A DNA stretch of 32,013 nucleotides from Streptomyces longispororuber (GCF_014656095.1 NZ_BNBT01000099.1:1-32013), one strand, 5' to 3'; counted from the stretch's first letter, positions 7,683 to 20,632 are shown. Translations and numbers: made by a program. Notes: generated by a model not told the origin, from the sequence alone.

Positions 7683-7900
7683 GCACCGCGGCGACCAGCC
7701 CGTTCGACGACCCCGACGCCACCTTCCTGGTCCTCGTCAACGAGGAGGACCAGCACTCCCTGTGGCCCGCCGCGATCGCCGTACCGGAGGGCTGGACCAC
7801 CGTCCTCGCCGACGCCGACCGCGCCACGTGCGCCGCGTACGTCGAGGAGCACTGGACGGACCTGCGGCCCCGCTCCTCGCGGGTGTCCCCGGCGGCCTGA
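7679..7900 (+). CDS. MbtH-family NRPS chaperone
   Basis: A 73-residue MbtH-like protein, which binds and activates NRPS adenylation domains. The family signature is complete: FLVLVNEEDQHSLWPAAIAVPEGW, then CAAYVEEHWTDLRPRS with the conserved Trp and the DLRP motif. The true start is ATG 7679, which overlaps the thioesterase stop as ATGA; the frame is open upstream but lies inside the thioesterase gene. Its presence suggests that at least one of the two adenylation domains downstream is MbtH-dependent. Confidence 0.95.
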   Translation: MSTAATSPFDDPDATFLVLVNEEDQHSLWPAAIAVPEGWTTVLADADRATCAAYVEEHWTDLRPRSSRVSPAA

Positions 7901-8003
7901 ACCCCCGCCGCACCCGACCCGCGCCGACCCGCACCGCACCCGGCCCCACACCGCACCGGCCGCACCGCCGCCGGACCGCGCCCCGGCGGGCAGCCGCCCC
8001 ACC

Positions 8004-8055
8004 ACCCACCGCCGAGCCACCCACCGCCGAGCCACCCACCGCCGAGCCACTCACC
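8004..8055 (+). repeat. 15-bp tandem repeat before NRPS-1
   Basis: Three exact copies of ACCCACCGCCGAGCC (8004-8018, 8019-8033, 8034-8048) plus a partial fourth, ending just before the AGGGGAAG ribosome site of the TTG-initiated NRPS gene. It lies in the 170-bp gap after the MbtH gene. A 15-bp period keeps frame, so it could be translated only if NRPS-1 started far upstream, which is less likely than the TTG start. Confidence 0.7.
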
Positions 8056-8070
8056 AGGGGAAGAAGCACC

Positions 8071-11382
<3,312 letters not shown>

Positions 11383-11385
11383 ACG

Positions 11386-14300
11386 ATGACCAACGTCCGG
11401 AAGCTTCCCAAGGGCATCGAGGACCTGCTGCCGCTGACCCCGCTGCAGGAGGGGTTCCTGCTGGTGGCCACGCAGGACGGCCCCGACGGCACCGACGTCT
11501 ACGCGACCCAGATCCGCCTGGACCTGGAAGGCCCGCTGGACACCCCGGCCCTGCGCGCCGCCGCCGGGGCGCTGCTCGCCCGGCACAGCGGGCTGCGGGC
11601 GGGTTTCCGGCACGAGGGCCTGAAGCGTCCCGTCCAGCTCGTGCACGCCCGGGTCGCGCCGGTGGTCGAGGAGTTCGACCTCACCGGCCGCCCCGAGGAC
11701 GAGCGCGAGGCGGAGGCCGTCCGCCTGGCCGCCGCCGACCGCGCCCGCGGCTTCGACCTGCGCCGGCCGCCGCTGCTGCGGTTCGCGGTGCTGCGCCTCG
11801 GCCCCGAGCGGTACCGGCTCGTGCTCACCGCGCACCACATCCTGTGGGACGGCTGGTCCGTGCCCGTGCTGCTGACCGAGCTGTTCACCCTGTACGCCGG
11901 GAACGGCGCCGCGCTGCCGCCCGCCGTGCCCTTCCGGTCCTTCCTCGCCTGGCGGGCCGCCCAGGACCGCGACGCCGCCGAGGCGGCGTGGACGCGGGCG
12001 CTGGCCGGGCTCGACGAGCCGACGCTGTACGCGCCGGGCGCGGCGGACCTGCCGCCGGTGCTCCAGGAGGAGGCGCGGGCCGCGGTCCCGGCGGCGGTGG
12101 TGGAGCGCCTGGCCGCGCTCGGCCGCCCGCACGGCGTCACCCTCAACACCACGGTCCAGTACGCGTGGGCGCTGCTGCTGTCCCGGCTCACCGGCCGCAC
12201 CGACGTGGTCCTCGGCGGCACCGTCTCGGGCCGCCCGCCGGAGCTGGCGGGCGTCGAGCGCATGGTCGGCATGCTCCTGAACACCCTCCCGGTGCGGGTC
12301 CGCGTCGACGACCGGGAGCCGCCCCTGGCCGCCCTCGTCCGGCTCCAGGCCGAGCAGGCCGCGCTCATCGACCACCACCACCTGGGCCTGCCCGAGATCC
12401 AGCGCGCCGCGGGCGGCGGCCCCCTGTTCGACACCACCACGGTGTTCCAGAACTTCCCCGTCGACCGCGAGGCGCTGGCCGCGCCCCTGTCCGGCAGCGG
12501 GCTGCGCCTGGCCGGGTACGGCGTCGAGGACTCCACGCACTACCCTCTGCGCCTCGCCACGACCCTGGACGGCGGCGGCCTCGACCTGCGCCTCGGCCAC
12601 CGCCCGGACGTCGTCACCGCCGAGCAGGCCCAGGTGCTGCTGCGGCGCCTCGTCCGCGTGCTCGAAGCCGTCGCGGACCGCCCCGGGACCCCGAGCGGCA
12701 CCGTCGACGTCCTCGGCGCCGAGGAGCGCGAGCTGCTCTTGGCCACGTGGAACGACACGGCGGCCCCGCTGCCCGGGACCACCCTGATCGCCCGCTTCGA
12801 GGAGCGCGCCGACCAGGTGCCGGACACCACCGCCGTCGTCTTCGAGGGCGCCGCGCTCAGCTACCGCGAGCTCGACGCGCGCGCGAACCGACTCGCCCGG
12901 CGGCTGCTCGCCGAGGGCGCGGGCCCGGACCGCCTGGTGGCGGTGGCGGTGCCCCGCAGCCTCGACCTGGTCGTCGCGCTGTACGCGGTCCTGAAGACCG
13001 GCGCGGCGTATCTGCCCGTGGACCCGGACTACCCGGCGGCGCGCATCGCGCAGATCCTGGAGGACGGCCGCCCGGTGTGCACGCTCACCACGGCCGCGGC
13101 CGCCGCCGCGCTGCCCGCCGACGGCCCCGTCCTGCACCTGGACGCCCTGGACCTGTCGGCGTACGCGGACGACCGGCTCACCGGCGGCGAGCGGCGCCCG
13201 GCGGGCCCCGCCGACACCGCGTACGTCATCTTCACGTCGGGGTCGACGGGCCGCCCCAAGGGCGTGGCCGTGCCGCACCGCGGCATCGTCAACCGCCTGG
13301 CCTGGATGCAGGACCGCTACCGGCTCACCGCGGGCGAGCGCGTCCTGCAGAAGACGCCCGCCGGGTTCGACGTGTCCGTGTGGGAGTTCTTCTGGCCGCT
13401 CCTGGAGGGCGCCACGCTCGTCGTGGCCCGGCCCGAGGGCCACCGCGACCCCGCGTACCTCGCCGGACTGATCCAGCGGGAGCGCGTCACCACCGTGCAC
13501 TTCGTGCCGTCCATGCTGGCCGCGTTCCTCGCCGAGCCCGCCGCGGCCCGCTGCACCGGCCTGCGCCGGGTGGTGTGCAGCGGCGAGGCGCTCTCCCCGG
13601 AGACGCAGCGGCAGTTCTTCCTGACGCTGCCGGACGTGGAGCTGCACAACCTGTACGGGCCCACCGAGGCGTCCGTGGACATCACGGCCTGGCAGTGCCG
13701 CGCGGCGGACGGCACCGCGTCCGTGCCGATCGGCGCGCCCATCGCCAACAGCCAGGTGTTCGTGCTGGACGCGGCGCTGCGCCCGGTGCCCGTGGGCGTC
13801 ACCGGCGAGCTGTACCTCGCCGGAGCAGGCCTGGCCCGCGGCTACCTGGGGCGCCCCGCCCTGACGGCCGAGCGCTTCACCGCCAGCCCCTACACCGCCC
13901 CCGGCACCCGCATGTACCGCACCGGGGACCTGGCCCGCTGGCGCCCCGACGGCACCCTCGACTACCAGGGCCGCACCGACGCCCAGGTGAAGATCCGCGG
14001 CTTCCGCATCGAACTGGGCGACATCGACACCGCCCTGACCACCTGCGCCGGCGTCACCCAGGCCGTCACCGTCGTCCACCAGCACGGCGACACCAAGCGC
14101 CTCGTCGCCTACGTCACCGGGGCCGAGGCCGACCCGGAGGCCGTACGCGCCGAACTGGCGGCGCAGCTCCCGGAGTTCATGGTTCCCGCCACGATCATCC
14201 CGCTCGCCTCCCTCCCGCTCACGCCCAACGGCAAGATCGACCGGCGTGCCCTGCCCGCACCCGTCCAGTCCGCCGCCACCGGCACCGGACGGCCCCCCGC

Positions 14301-17300
14301 CCCCGGCGCGGAGACCGCCCTCGTCCACGCCTTCGCCCACGCCCTGGGCCTGGAGCACGTCGCCGTCACCGACAACTTCTTCGACCTCGGCGGCGACAGC
14401 ATCCTCGCCCTCCGGGTCATCTCCCACGCCCGCCAGGCCGGTTACACCCTCACCGCCCGCGACCTCTTCACCCACCGCACCCCCGAAACCCTCGCCCCCC
14501 ACACCACGCCCGTCACGGACGGCACCCCCGTGGAGGCGCCTGGCGCGGGGCTCGGCCGGGCGCCGCTCTCCCCGCTGGCGCTGGCCCTGGTCGAGGGCGG
14601 GGGCTCCTTCGCCGGGTTCCACCAGGCCGTGCTCGTCGAACTTCCGGACGACGTACGGCCCTTGAGTGACGAGGTGCTCGTGGCGGCGCTGCGGGACCTC
14701 GTCGACCGGCACGACCTGCTGCGCGCCCGGCTCGTCCACGACGGGACCGGTCCCTCGTACGACATCCCGGCACCGGGCGCCGTCGACCCCGGCCCCTGGC
14801 TCACCCGGGTCCGGCTCGCCCCCGGCGCCGACCCGGACACCGAGGTCACCGCGGTCGCCGAGGCCGCCCGCGACCGGCTCGACCCCGCCCGGGGCGTCAC
14901 GCTCCAGGCCGTGCGCCTCACCGGCCTGCCCGCCGGGGCGCCGGACCGGCTCCTGCTCTGCGTGCACCACCTGATGGTCGACGGGGTGTCCTGGCGCGCC
15001 CTGCTGCCCGACCTGGCCGAGGCGCTGCGGGCCCGCGCCGCCGGGGCCGCCCCGGACCTCGCGCCCGTCCCGGTGTCCTACCGCACCTGGGCCCGCGACG
15101 CCCACCGGCGGGCCCGCACGGGCGCCCACCGGGACCACGCCGGCCACTGGGCCGCGGTGCTCGGCACGGCCGACCCGCTGATCGGCTCCCGGCCGCTCGA
15201 CCCGGCCGGCGACACCGCGGCCACCGCGTCCCACCTGCGCGTGGTGGTGCCCGCCGAGGTCGCCGACGACCTGCTGGGCCCGGTGGCCGCCGCGTTCCAC
15301 GCCGGGCCCGACGCCATGCTGCTCACCGCGCTCGCCCGCGCCGTCACCGCCTGGAGGGCCCGCACCGGGGCCGCGTCCGGCGACGACGCGGTGCTCGTGG
15401 ACGTCGAGAGCCACGGCCGGGACGGCGCGTACGACCTGGCGCGCACGGTCGGCTGGTTCACCGACGTGCACCCGGTGCGCCTGACCGCGGCCGGGCCCGA
15501 CCCGGCGCGGGCCGTGAAGCGGGTCAAGGAGCAGCTCCGCGCGGCCCCCGCCGCCGGGTTCGGTGCGCTGCGCCGGCTCGACCCCGAGACCCGTGACGCC
15601 CTGGCGGCCCTGCCCGCGCCGCAGATCCTCTTCAACTACCTGGGCCGGATCGGCGAGGAGAGCGCGGGCGGCCTGCGCCTGGTGGCCACCGACGCGCTGC
15701 CGCACGGCGCCGACCCCGCGATGGCGGTCCGCCACGCCCTGGAGGTGAACGTCCAGGCCCGCCCCACCTCGCGCGGCACCGAGCTGCACGCGGTGTGGAC
15801 CACGCCGGACGGTGTCCTCACGCCCGCCCGGGCGGCGGAGCTCGCCGCGCTGTGGACGGACGCGCTGCGGGAGCTGGCCGCCCTGGCCGGGAAGCCGGGC
15901 GCGGGCGGGCGGACCCCGGGCGACCTGCCGCTCCTCGCCCTGACCCAGGAGGAGATCGAGCACGTGGAGGCCCTGGTGCCGGCGGCGGAGGACATCCTGC
16001 CCGTCACGGCGCTCCAGGAGGGCTTCCTGTTCCACGCCGCCGAGGCGGGCCAGGACGGGGACGCGGGCGTCGACGTCTACACCACCCAGGTCCGCCTCGA
16101 CCTGGAGGGCACCCTGGACGCGGCCGCCCTGCTCACCGCGGCCGAGCGCCTGGTCGCCCGGCACCCGGGGCTGCGCGCGGGCTACCACCACCTGGAGTCG
16201 GGTCCTGCCGTGCAGGTCGTCCACCGCGAGGTCCTGGTGCCGTTCTCCGAGTGCGACCTGTCGCACCTGGCCGAGGACGCGCGGCTGAAGGAGGCCGACC
16301 GGATCGCGGAGCAGGAGCGCGTGCGCCGCTTCGACCTGACCCGGCCGCCGCTGCTGCGCCTGGTGCTGCTCCGCTTCGGCCCCGGGCACCACCGCCTGGT
16401 CCTCACCGGGCACCACATCGCCTGGGACGGCTGGTCGACGCCGCTGCTCGTCGAGGAGCTGTTCGCCCTGTGGTCGGACCCCGCCGGCCGGGGCCTGCCG
16501 CGGCCGGTGCCGCACCGGGCCCACCTGGAGTGGCTCGCCGGGCGCGGCACCCGGGACGCCGAGGCCGCCTGGGCGGAGCACCTGCGCGGCCTCGCCGGGC
16601 CGCTGCTGATCGCGCCGGAGGCCGCGGAGCTGCCCGCCCGGCTCCAGGAGCAGGCGGTGCGCGAGCTGGACGCGGACCTGGTGCGCCGCGTCACCGAGCC
16701 GCTGCGCTCGCACGGCGTGACCTTGAACACCGTGGTGGAGACGGTCTGGGCGCTGGTCCTGGCCCGGGCGACCGGGCGCGACGACGTCGTCTTCGGCACC
16801 ACGGTGTCGGGTCGCCCGCCGGAGCTGCCGGGCGCGGACCGGATGGTCGGGCTCTTCGTCAACACCGTTCCGGTTCGCGTGCGACTGCACAGCGACGACA
16901 CGCTCCTCGAGGCGCTGTGCCGGGTCCAGGAGGAGCAGACGGGCCTGCTCGGCCACCAGCACCTGGGCCTGGCCCAGGTGCAGCGGATCGCGGGCACGGG
17001 CCAGCTCTTCGACACCACCACGATGCTCGTGAACTACCCCTACGACCTTGACGATCTGTCAGCACGGCTGCGGGGCCCGCGGCTCACCGGCATCGGCGTC
17101 GACGACGCCACCCACTACCCCCTGCGGCTCGTCGCGGTGCCCCAGCCCGGCGGCGGCCTGACCGTGCGCCTCGGCCACCGCCCGGATATTTGCTCCCGCA
17201 ACACAGTGGAGGACTATCTCGACCGTACGGTTTCGGCCTTCCGGGCCCTGGCGGACGATCTGACGGCCCGGGTGCACCAGGTCGATTTGCTGGGCGGCGA

Positions 17301-17340
17301 GGAGAAAACGACGCTGCTCATGCAGTGGGGAGGCTACTGA
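11386..17340 (+). CDS. NRPS-2: C-A(Ser)-PCP-E-C, ends on a condensation domain
   Basis: A 1984-residue NRPS. The N-terminal condensation domain has LPLTPLQEGF and HHILWDG (His150, His151, Asp155). The A domain (about 470-960) has A3 FTSGSTGRPKG near 616, pocket code read as DVWHVSLVDK (a standard Ser code), and A10 NGKIDRR near 950. The PCP carrier is Ser1005 (LGGDS). The epimerization domain (about 1040-1520) has HHLMVDGVSW (His1194, His1195, Asp1199), ESHGRD, RTVGWFTDVHPV and FNYLGR, giving D-Ser. The final C domain (about 1530-1984) has LPVTALQEGFLFH, as in D-residue-accepting C domains, and intact HHIAWDG (1676-1682). The protein stops at TTLLMQWGGY, exactly where a C-A linker normally starts (compare LLLATWNDTAAPLP in the same protein), so no A, PCP or TE follows. 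The start is 3 nt after the NRPS-1 stop, with AGGGAA upstream. Confidence 0.93.
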   Translation: MTNVRKLPKGIEDLLPLTPLQEGFLLVATQDGPDGTDVYATQIRLDLEGPLDTPALRAAAGALLARHSGLRAGFRHEGLKRPVQLVHARVAPVVEEFDLTGRPEDEREAEAVRLAAADRARGFDLRRPPLLRFAVLRLGPERYRLVLTAHHILWDGWSVPVLLTELFTLYAGNGAALPPAVPFRSFLAWRAAQDRDAAEAAWTRALAGLDEPTLYAPGAADLPPVLQEEARAAVPAAVVERLAALGRPHGVTLNTTVQYAWALLLSRLTGRTDVVLGGTVSGRPPELAGVERMVGMLLNTLPVRVRVDDREPPLAALVRLQAEQAALIDHHHLGLPEIQRAAGGGPLFDTTTVFQNFPVDREALAAPLSGSGLRLAGYGVEDSTHYPLRLATTLDGGGLDLRLGHRPDVVTAEQAQVLLRRLVRVLEAVADRPGTPSGTVDVLGAEERELLLATWNDTAAPLPGTTLIARFEERADQVPDTTAVVFEGAALSYRELDARANRLARRLLAEGAGPDRLVAVAVPRSLDLVVALYAVLKTGAAYLPVDPDYPAARIAQILEDGRPVCTLTTAAAAAALPADGPVLHLDALDLSAYADDRLTGGERRPAGPADTAYVIFTSGSTGRPKGVAVPHRGIVNRLAWMQDRYRLTAGERVLQKTPAGFDVSVWEFFWPLLEGATLVVARPEGHRDPAYLAGLIQRERVTTVHFVPSMLAAFLAEPAAARCTGLRRVVCSGEALSPETQRQFFLTLPDVELHNLYGPTEASVDITAWQCRAADGTASVPIGAPIANSQVFVLDAALRPVPVGVTGELYLAGAGLARGYLGRPALTAERFTASPYTAPGTRMYRTGDLARWRPDGTLDYQGRTDAQVKIRGFRIELGDIDTALTTCAGVTQAVTVVHQHGDTKRLVAYVTGAEADPEAVRAELAAQLPEFMVPATIIPLASLPLTPNGKIDRRALPAPVQSAATGTGRPPAPGAETALVHAFAHALGLEHVAVTDNFFDLGGDSILALRVISHARQAGYTLTARDLFTHRTPETLAPHTTPVTDGTPVEAPGAGLGRAPLSPLALALVEGGGSFAGFHQAVLVELPDDVRPLSDEVLVAALRDLVDRHDLLRARLVHDGTGPSYDIPAPGAVDPGPWLTRVRLAPGADPDTEVTAVAEAARDRLDPARGVTLQAVRLTGLPAGAPDRLLLCVHHLMVDGVSWRALLPDLAEALRARAAGAAPDLAPVPVSYRTWARDAHRRARTGAHRDHAGHWAAVLGTADPLIGSRPLDPAGDTAATASHLRVVVPAEVADDLLGPVAAAFHAGPDAMLLTALARAVTAWRARTGAASGDDAVLVDVESHGRDGAYDLARTVGWFTDVHPVRLTAAGPDPARAVKRVKEQLRAAPAAGFGALRRLDPETRDALAALPAPQILFNYLGRIGEESAGGLRLVATDALPHGADPAMAVRHALEVNVQARPTSRGTELHAVWTTPDGVLTPARAAELAALWTDALRELAALAGKPGAGGRTPGDLPLLALTQEEIEHVEALVPAAEDILPVTALQEGFLFHAAEAGQDGDAGVDVYTTQVRLDLEGTLDAAALLTAAERLVARHPGLRAGYHHLESGPAVQVVHREVLVPFSECDLSHLAEDARLKEADRIAEQERVRRFDLTRPPLLRLVLLRFGPGHHRLVLTGHHIAWDGWSTPLLVEELFALWSDPAGRGLPRPVPHRAHLEWLAGRGTRDAEAAWAEHLRGLAGPLLIAPEAAELPARLQEQAVRELDADLVRRVTEPLRSHGVTLNTVVETVWALVLARATGRDDVVFGTTVSGRPPELPGADRMVGLFVNTVPVRVRLHSDDTLLEALCRVQEEQTGLLGHQHLGLAQVQRIAGTGQLFDTTTMLVNYPYDLDDLSARLRGPRLTGIGVDDATHYPLRLVAVPQPGGGLTVRLGHRPDICSRNTVEDYLDRTVSAFRALADDLTARVHQVDLLGGEEKTTLLMQWGGY
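13753..14512 (+). repeat. Partner block of the NRPS-1 A/PCP duplication
   Basis: This is the NRPS-2 copy of the near-identical segments (13753-14120 and 14220-14512) covering A6-A10 and the PCP. The Ser-specific pocket region 5' of it is unrelated in detail to the NRPS-1 pocket. Confidence 0.8.
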
Positions 17341-17343
17341 GCG

Positions 17344-17396
17344 GTCACTTGGGCGGGGTTTCCGGCCCCGGCCCCGCCCGGCGCCCACCACGTGAC
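17344..17396 (+). terminator. Candidate terminator after the NRPS operon
   Basis: An 8-bp stem GGGCGGGG/CCCCGCCC (17351-17358 with 17372-17379) is enclosed by an outer GTCAC/GTGAC pair (17344-17348 with 17392-17396), starting 4 nt past the NRPS-2 stop. Confidence 0.45.
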
Positions 17397-17454
17397 ACTC
17401 GGCCACCCGAGATCACGAGAAGATGAACCCTGGCTGTGGGTTTCCCCGGCTTCT

Positions 17455-17515
17455 TTGCACTCGCCGTCGCGCATCACGCAGAATGACGGCGAGATCTGGA
17501 GGCTAGGGGAGCCTC
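17455..17515 (+). promoter_or_regulatory. Candidate promoter and inverted repeats upstream of SARP-1
   Basis: TTGCAC (17455-17460) and CAGAAT (17479-17484) are 18 nt apart, a plausible sigma-70-type promoter. A perfect 9-bp inverted repeat, CTCGCCGTC (17460-17468) and GACGGCGAG (17485-17493), brackets the -10 region. A second inverted repeat, GAGGCT/AGCCTC with a 5-nt loop, lies at 17499-17515, just before the GGGGGGAGG ribosome site. The geometry suggests control of the regulator gene. Confidence 0.4.
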
Positions 17516-17530
17516 AGGGGGGAGGTCTTC

Positions 17531-20500
17531 GTGTCGTGCTCGCTGTCCTTCGGCCTGCTCGGACCGCTGGAGGTGCACGCGGACGGGCACCGCGTACCCA
17601 TCGGCAGCGCGCGGCAACGGGCGGTCCTGGTGATGCTGCTGCTCCACCGCGACCGCGTGGTCTCCGTGAGCACGCTCATCGCCGCGGTCTGGCCGGACCA
17701 GCCGCCGGCCACGGCCCGCAACCAGATCGCCATCTGCGTCGCCGCCCTGCGCAAGACCTTCCGTGAGACCGCGGGCGTCACCGACCTCATCGACACCGTC
17801 CACCCCGGCTACCGGCTCAACGCCACCGGCCACCGCGTCGACGTCGGCGAGCTGTCCGACGCCCTCGCCGAGGCCCGCAGGGCGGCGGCCGACGAGCGCC
17901 TCGCCGCGGCCGCCTGCCACTTCGAGCGGGCCCTGACCCTGTGGCGCGGCACCGCCCTGGACGGCCTGTCGGGCGGCGCCATCGACCACGAGACCGCCCG
18001 CCTCGCCGAGTCCTGGCTGAGCCTGAACGAGGAGTACGCGGCCGTCCTGCTGCGCCTCGGCGAGCACCGGGCGGTGGTGGTCAGGCTCACCGCGTTCGTC
18101 GCCGAGCACCCGCTGCGGGAGGAGGCCCGGCTGCTGCTGATGCGCGCCCACCACCTGGCCGGCCAGCGGGCCGAGGCCCTTGAGGTGTACCGGCAGGGGC
18201 GGCGCGCCCTCGCCGAGGAGCTCGGCATCGAGCCGGGCGCCGCGCTGCGGGAGCTGCACAACCGGATCCTCCAGGACACCGCGGGCCGGCGCGCGACCCG
18301 GCCCGCCCGCCCGGCGCCCGCCCCGGCCGTGACCGGCGCCGCCCCCGGCGGGGCCGCCGCACCCGCCTACGCCACCGGCACGGCCCTGACCGCCACCGGC
18401 CTGCTGGAGCCCGAGCCCGCGTGGGCCGCCCGCGCCGTCCCGGCCCAGCTCCCGCTGCCGCCCGCGTCGTTCACCGCGCGCACCCGCGAGATCGAGGCCC
18501 TGGACGGCCTGCTGCCGGGGCGCCGCAAGCCGGGCACGGTCGGCATCGCGGTCGTCTCCGGGCGCGGCGGCGTCGGCAAGAGCTCACTCGCCGTGTACTG
18601 GGCCAACCGCGTCGCCGACCAGTTCCCCGACGGCCAGCTCTTCATCGACGTACGCGGCTACCACGAGCACGACCAGCCCGTGACGCCCATGTCCGTCCTC
18701 GACCAGAGCCTGCGCGCGCTCGGCGTGCCCAGCGCCCACATCCCCGCCACGCTGCCCGAGTGCGCCGCGCTGTACCGCAGCATGCTCGACGGCAAGCGGA
18801 TCCTCGTCGTCCTGGACGACGTCAGCTCCTACGCCCAGGTCAAGACGTTGCTGCCGGGCCTCGGCGACTGCTGCGTCCTGATCACGGGGCGGGACTCGCT
18901 GGACGAGCTCACCGCCGAGTTCGCGGCGCTGCGCATCGACCTCAAGGGCCTCGGCCGGAGCGAGGCCGTCGACATGCTCACCGCCGCCGTCGGCCCCGAG
19001 CGCGTACGGGCCGAACCCGACGAGGCCGCCCAGCTCGCCGACCTCTGCGACCGGCTGCCGCTGGCCCTGCGCATCGCGGCCACCCGGCTCGCCACCCGCC
19101 CGCACTGGACGCTGCGCCACCTAGTCACCCAACTGGAGGACCGGCGCCGCCGCCTGGACATGCTCAGCCCCAACGACGGCGGGGTGCGGGCCAGCTTCTG
19201 GATGAGCTACCGCGAACTGCCCACGTCCGCCGCCCGGCTCTACCGCCTCCTCGGCCTGCTCACCGCGCCGGACTTCGCCGCCTGGACCGGCGCGGCGCTG
19301 CTCGGCGTCGGCCCGCACGAGGCCGAGGAGCTGATCGAGCAGCTCGTGGAGGCCCAGCTCCTCGAGGTCTGCCCGGTCCGCCCCGGGCGGCCCACCCGCT
19401 ACCGCTTCCAGGACCTGCTGCGGCTGTACGCGGTGGAGCGCTCGGCCGTCGAGGACCCGGCGGCCGCCCGGGAGGCCGCCCTGGACCGGGTCTTCACCGC
19501 GGCCGCGGGCCTCGCCGCTGCCGCGCACGAGAAGCTGTACGGCAAGGGCGCGGTCACCGCGGGACCCCAGGCGCCGCTCCCCGCCGACCTGTGGCTGCAC
19601 GGGCTGCTCGCCGACCCGCTGGAGTGGTTCGACGCGGAGCGCGAGACGCTCGTCGCCCTGGTCACGCACGCCGCGCAGACCGGCCGCGCGGAGTACGCCT
19701 GGAGCCTGGCCGCCTACACGGTGCCGCTCTTCGAGACGCGCAACTACCACGAGGACTGGCAGCGCACCGCCGAGAGCGCGCTCGCCGCGAGCCGCCAGGC
19801 GGGCGACGCCCTGGGCGAGGGCACCATGCTGCGCTCGCTGGGCACCCTCGCCATCTACCGCCGCCGCTACCAGGAGGCGCAGGCCCTGCTGACCGACGCC
19901 CTGCGGGTCCTGGACGGCGTCGGCGACCAGCAGGGCCTGGCCATGGTGCTGCGCAACCTCGCGCTGTGCGCGCGCTTCCACGGCGACCTGGCCGGGGCGG
20001 CCCGCCACTGCGACGACGCCCTGGAGGCCTTCGCCCGCACCGACGACCTCTCCGGCCGGGCCCACGCCCTGGGGCTGCTCGCCCAGATCGAGCTGGAGCG
20101 CGGCAACAGCGAGCGCGGCATCGAGCTGTGCCGCAAGGCCGTCGAGGCCAGCGACGAGGCCGGGTCGCCGCGCGGCAAGGCGCAGAACATCTACCGCCTG
20201 GCCGAGGCGCTGCTGTGCGTCGGCGTGCCCCAGCAGGCGGAGGACGCCTGCCGGAACGTGATCGCGCTGACCCGCCGCCAGGGCGACCGGCTCGGCGAGG
20301 TGTACGGCCTGCGCGCGCTGGGCGAGGCCCTGTGGCGGCAGAACCTCCCCTACAAGGCGGAGGCCGCGCTCACCGAGGCCCTCGCCGCGTCCGAAGGCCT
20401 GGGAGATACGTTTCTCCAGGCGCGGATCGAGACCGACCTGGCCTGCGCCGAGGCCCTGCGGGGCGACCGCTTGGCGGCGCAGCGGCTGCGGCGGGCCCAC

Positions 20501-20632
20501 GAGTCCTTCGGCCGGCTCGCCGCGCCGTCCTGGCAGCGGCGCACCGAGCGGCTCCTAAAGGCGCTGTCCGCCGACGGGAGCGAGCCGCGCCCGGCCGCGC
20601 TCACCCGGGCCCTGGAGACCGCGAGCGGCTGA
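17531..20632 (+). CDS. AfsR/SARP-type regulator with NB-ARC and TPR domains
   Basis: A 1033-residue large SARP (AfsR-like) transcriptional activator. Residues 1-95 form the OmpR-type winged helix (FGLLGPLEVHADG... VHPGYRL). About 100-245 form the bacterial transcriptional activation domain (BTAD, ending EELGIEPGAALRELHNRIL). An Ala/Pro linker follows, then the STAND/NB-ARC ATPase with P-loop GRGGVGKSS (344-352), Walker B ILVVLDDV and sensor LITGRDSL. The C-terminal third (about 690-1010) is helical with TPR-like repeats (EAQALLTDALRVLDGVGDQ; GAARHCDDALEAFARTDDL; RGIELCRKAVEASDEAGS). Such proteins activate secondary-metabolite operons, and the TPR region often senses a ligand or partner. GTG 17531 has GGGGGGAGG upstream. 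It lies 190 bp after the NRPS operon on the same strand, so it is a candidate pathway-specific activator (inference). Confidence 0.93.
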   Translation: MSCSLSFGLLGPLEVHADGHRVPIGSARQRAVLVMLLLHRDRVVSVSTLIAAVWPDQPPATARNQIAICVAALRKTFRETAGVTDLIDTVHPGYRLNATGHRVDVGELSDALAEARRAAADERLAAAACHFERALTLWRGTALDGLSGGAIDHETARLAESWLSLNEEYAAVLLRLGEHRAVVVRLTAFVAEHPLREEARLLLMRAHHLAGQRAEALEVYRQGRRALAEELGIEPGAALRELHNRILQDTAGRRATRPARPAPAPAVTGAAPGGAAAPAYATGTALTATGLLEPEPAWAARAVPAQLPLPPASFTARTREIEALDGLLPGRRKPGTVGIAVVSGRGGVGKSSLAVYWANRVADQFPDGQLFIDVRGYHEHDQPVTPMSVLDQSLRALGVPSAHIPATLPECAALYRSMLDGKRILVVLDDVSSYAQVKTLLPGLGDCCVLITGRDSLDELTAEFAALRIDLKGLGRSEAVDMLTAAVGPERVRAEPDEAAQLADLCDRLPLALRIAATRLATRPHWTLRHLVTQLEDRRRRLDMLSPNDGGVRASFWMSYRELPTSAARLYRLLGLLTAPDFAAWTGAALLGVGPHEAEELIEQLVEAQLLEVCPVRPGRPTRYRFQDLLRLYAVERSAVEDPAAAREAALDRVFTAAAGLAAAAHEKLYGKGAVTAGPQAPLPADLWLHGLLADPLEWFDAERETLVALVTHAAQTGRAEYAWSLAAYTVPLFETRNYHEDWQRTAESALAASRQAGDALGEGTMLRSLGTLAIYRRRYQEAQALLTDALRVLDGVGDQQGLAMVLRNLALCARFHGDLAGAARHCDDALEAFARTDDLSGRAHALGLLAQIELERGNSERGIELCRKAVEASDEAGSPRGKAQNIYRLAEALLCVGVPQQAEDACRNVIALTRRQGDRLGEVYGLRALGEALWRQNLPYKAEAALTEALAASEGLGDTFLQARIETDLACAEALRGDRLAAQRLRRAHESFGRLAAPSWQRRTERLLKALSADGSEPRPAALTRALETASG

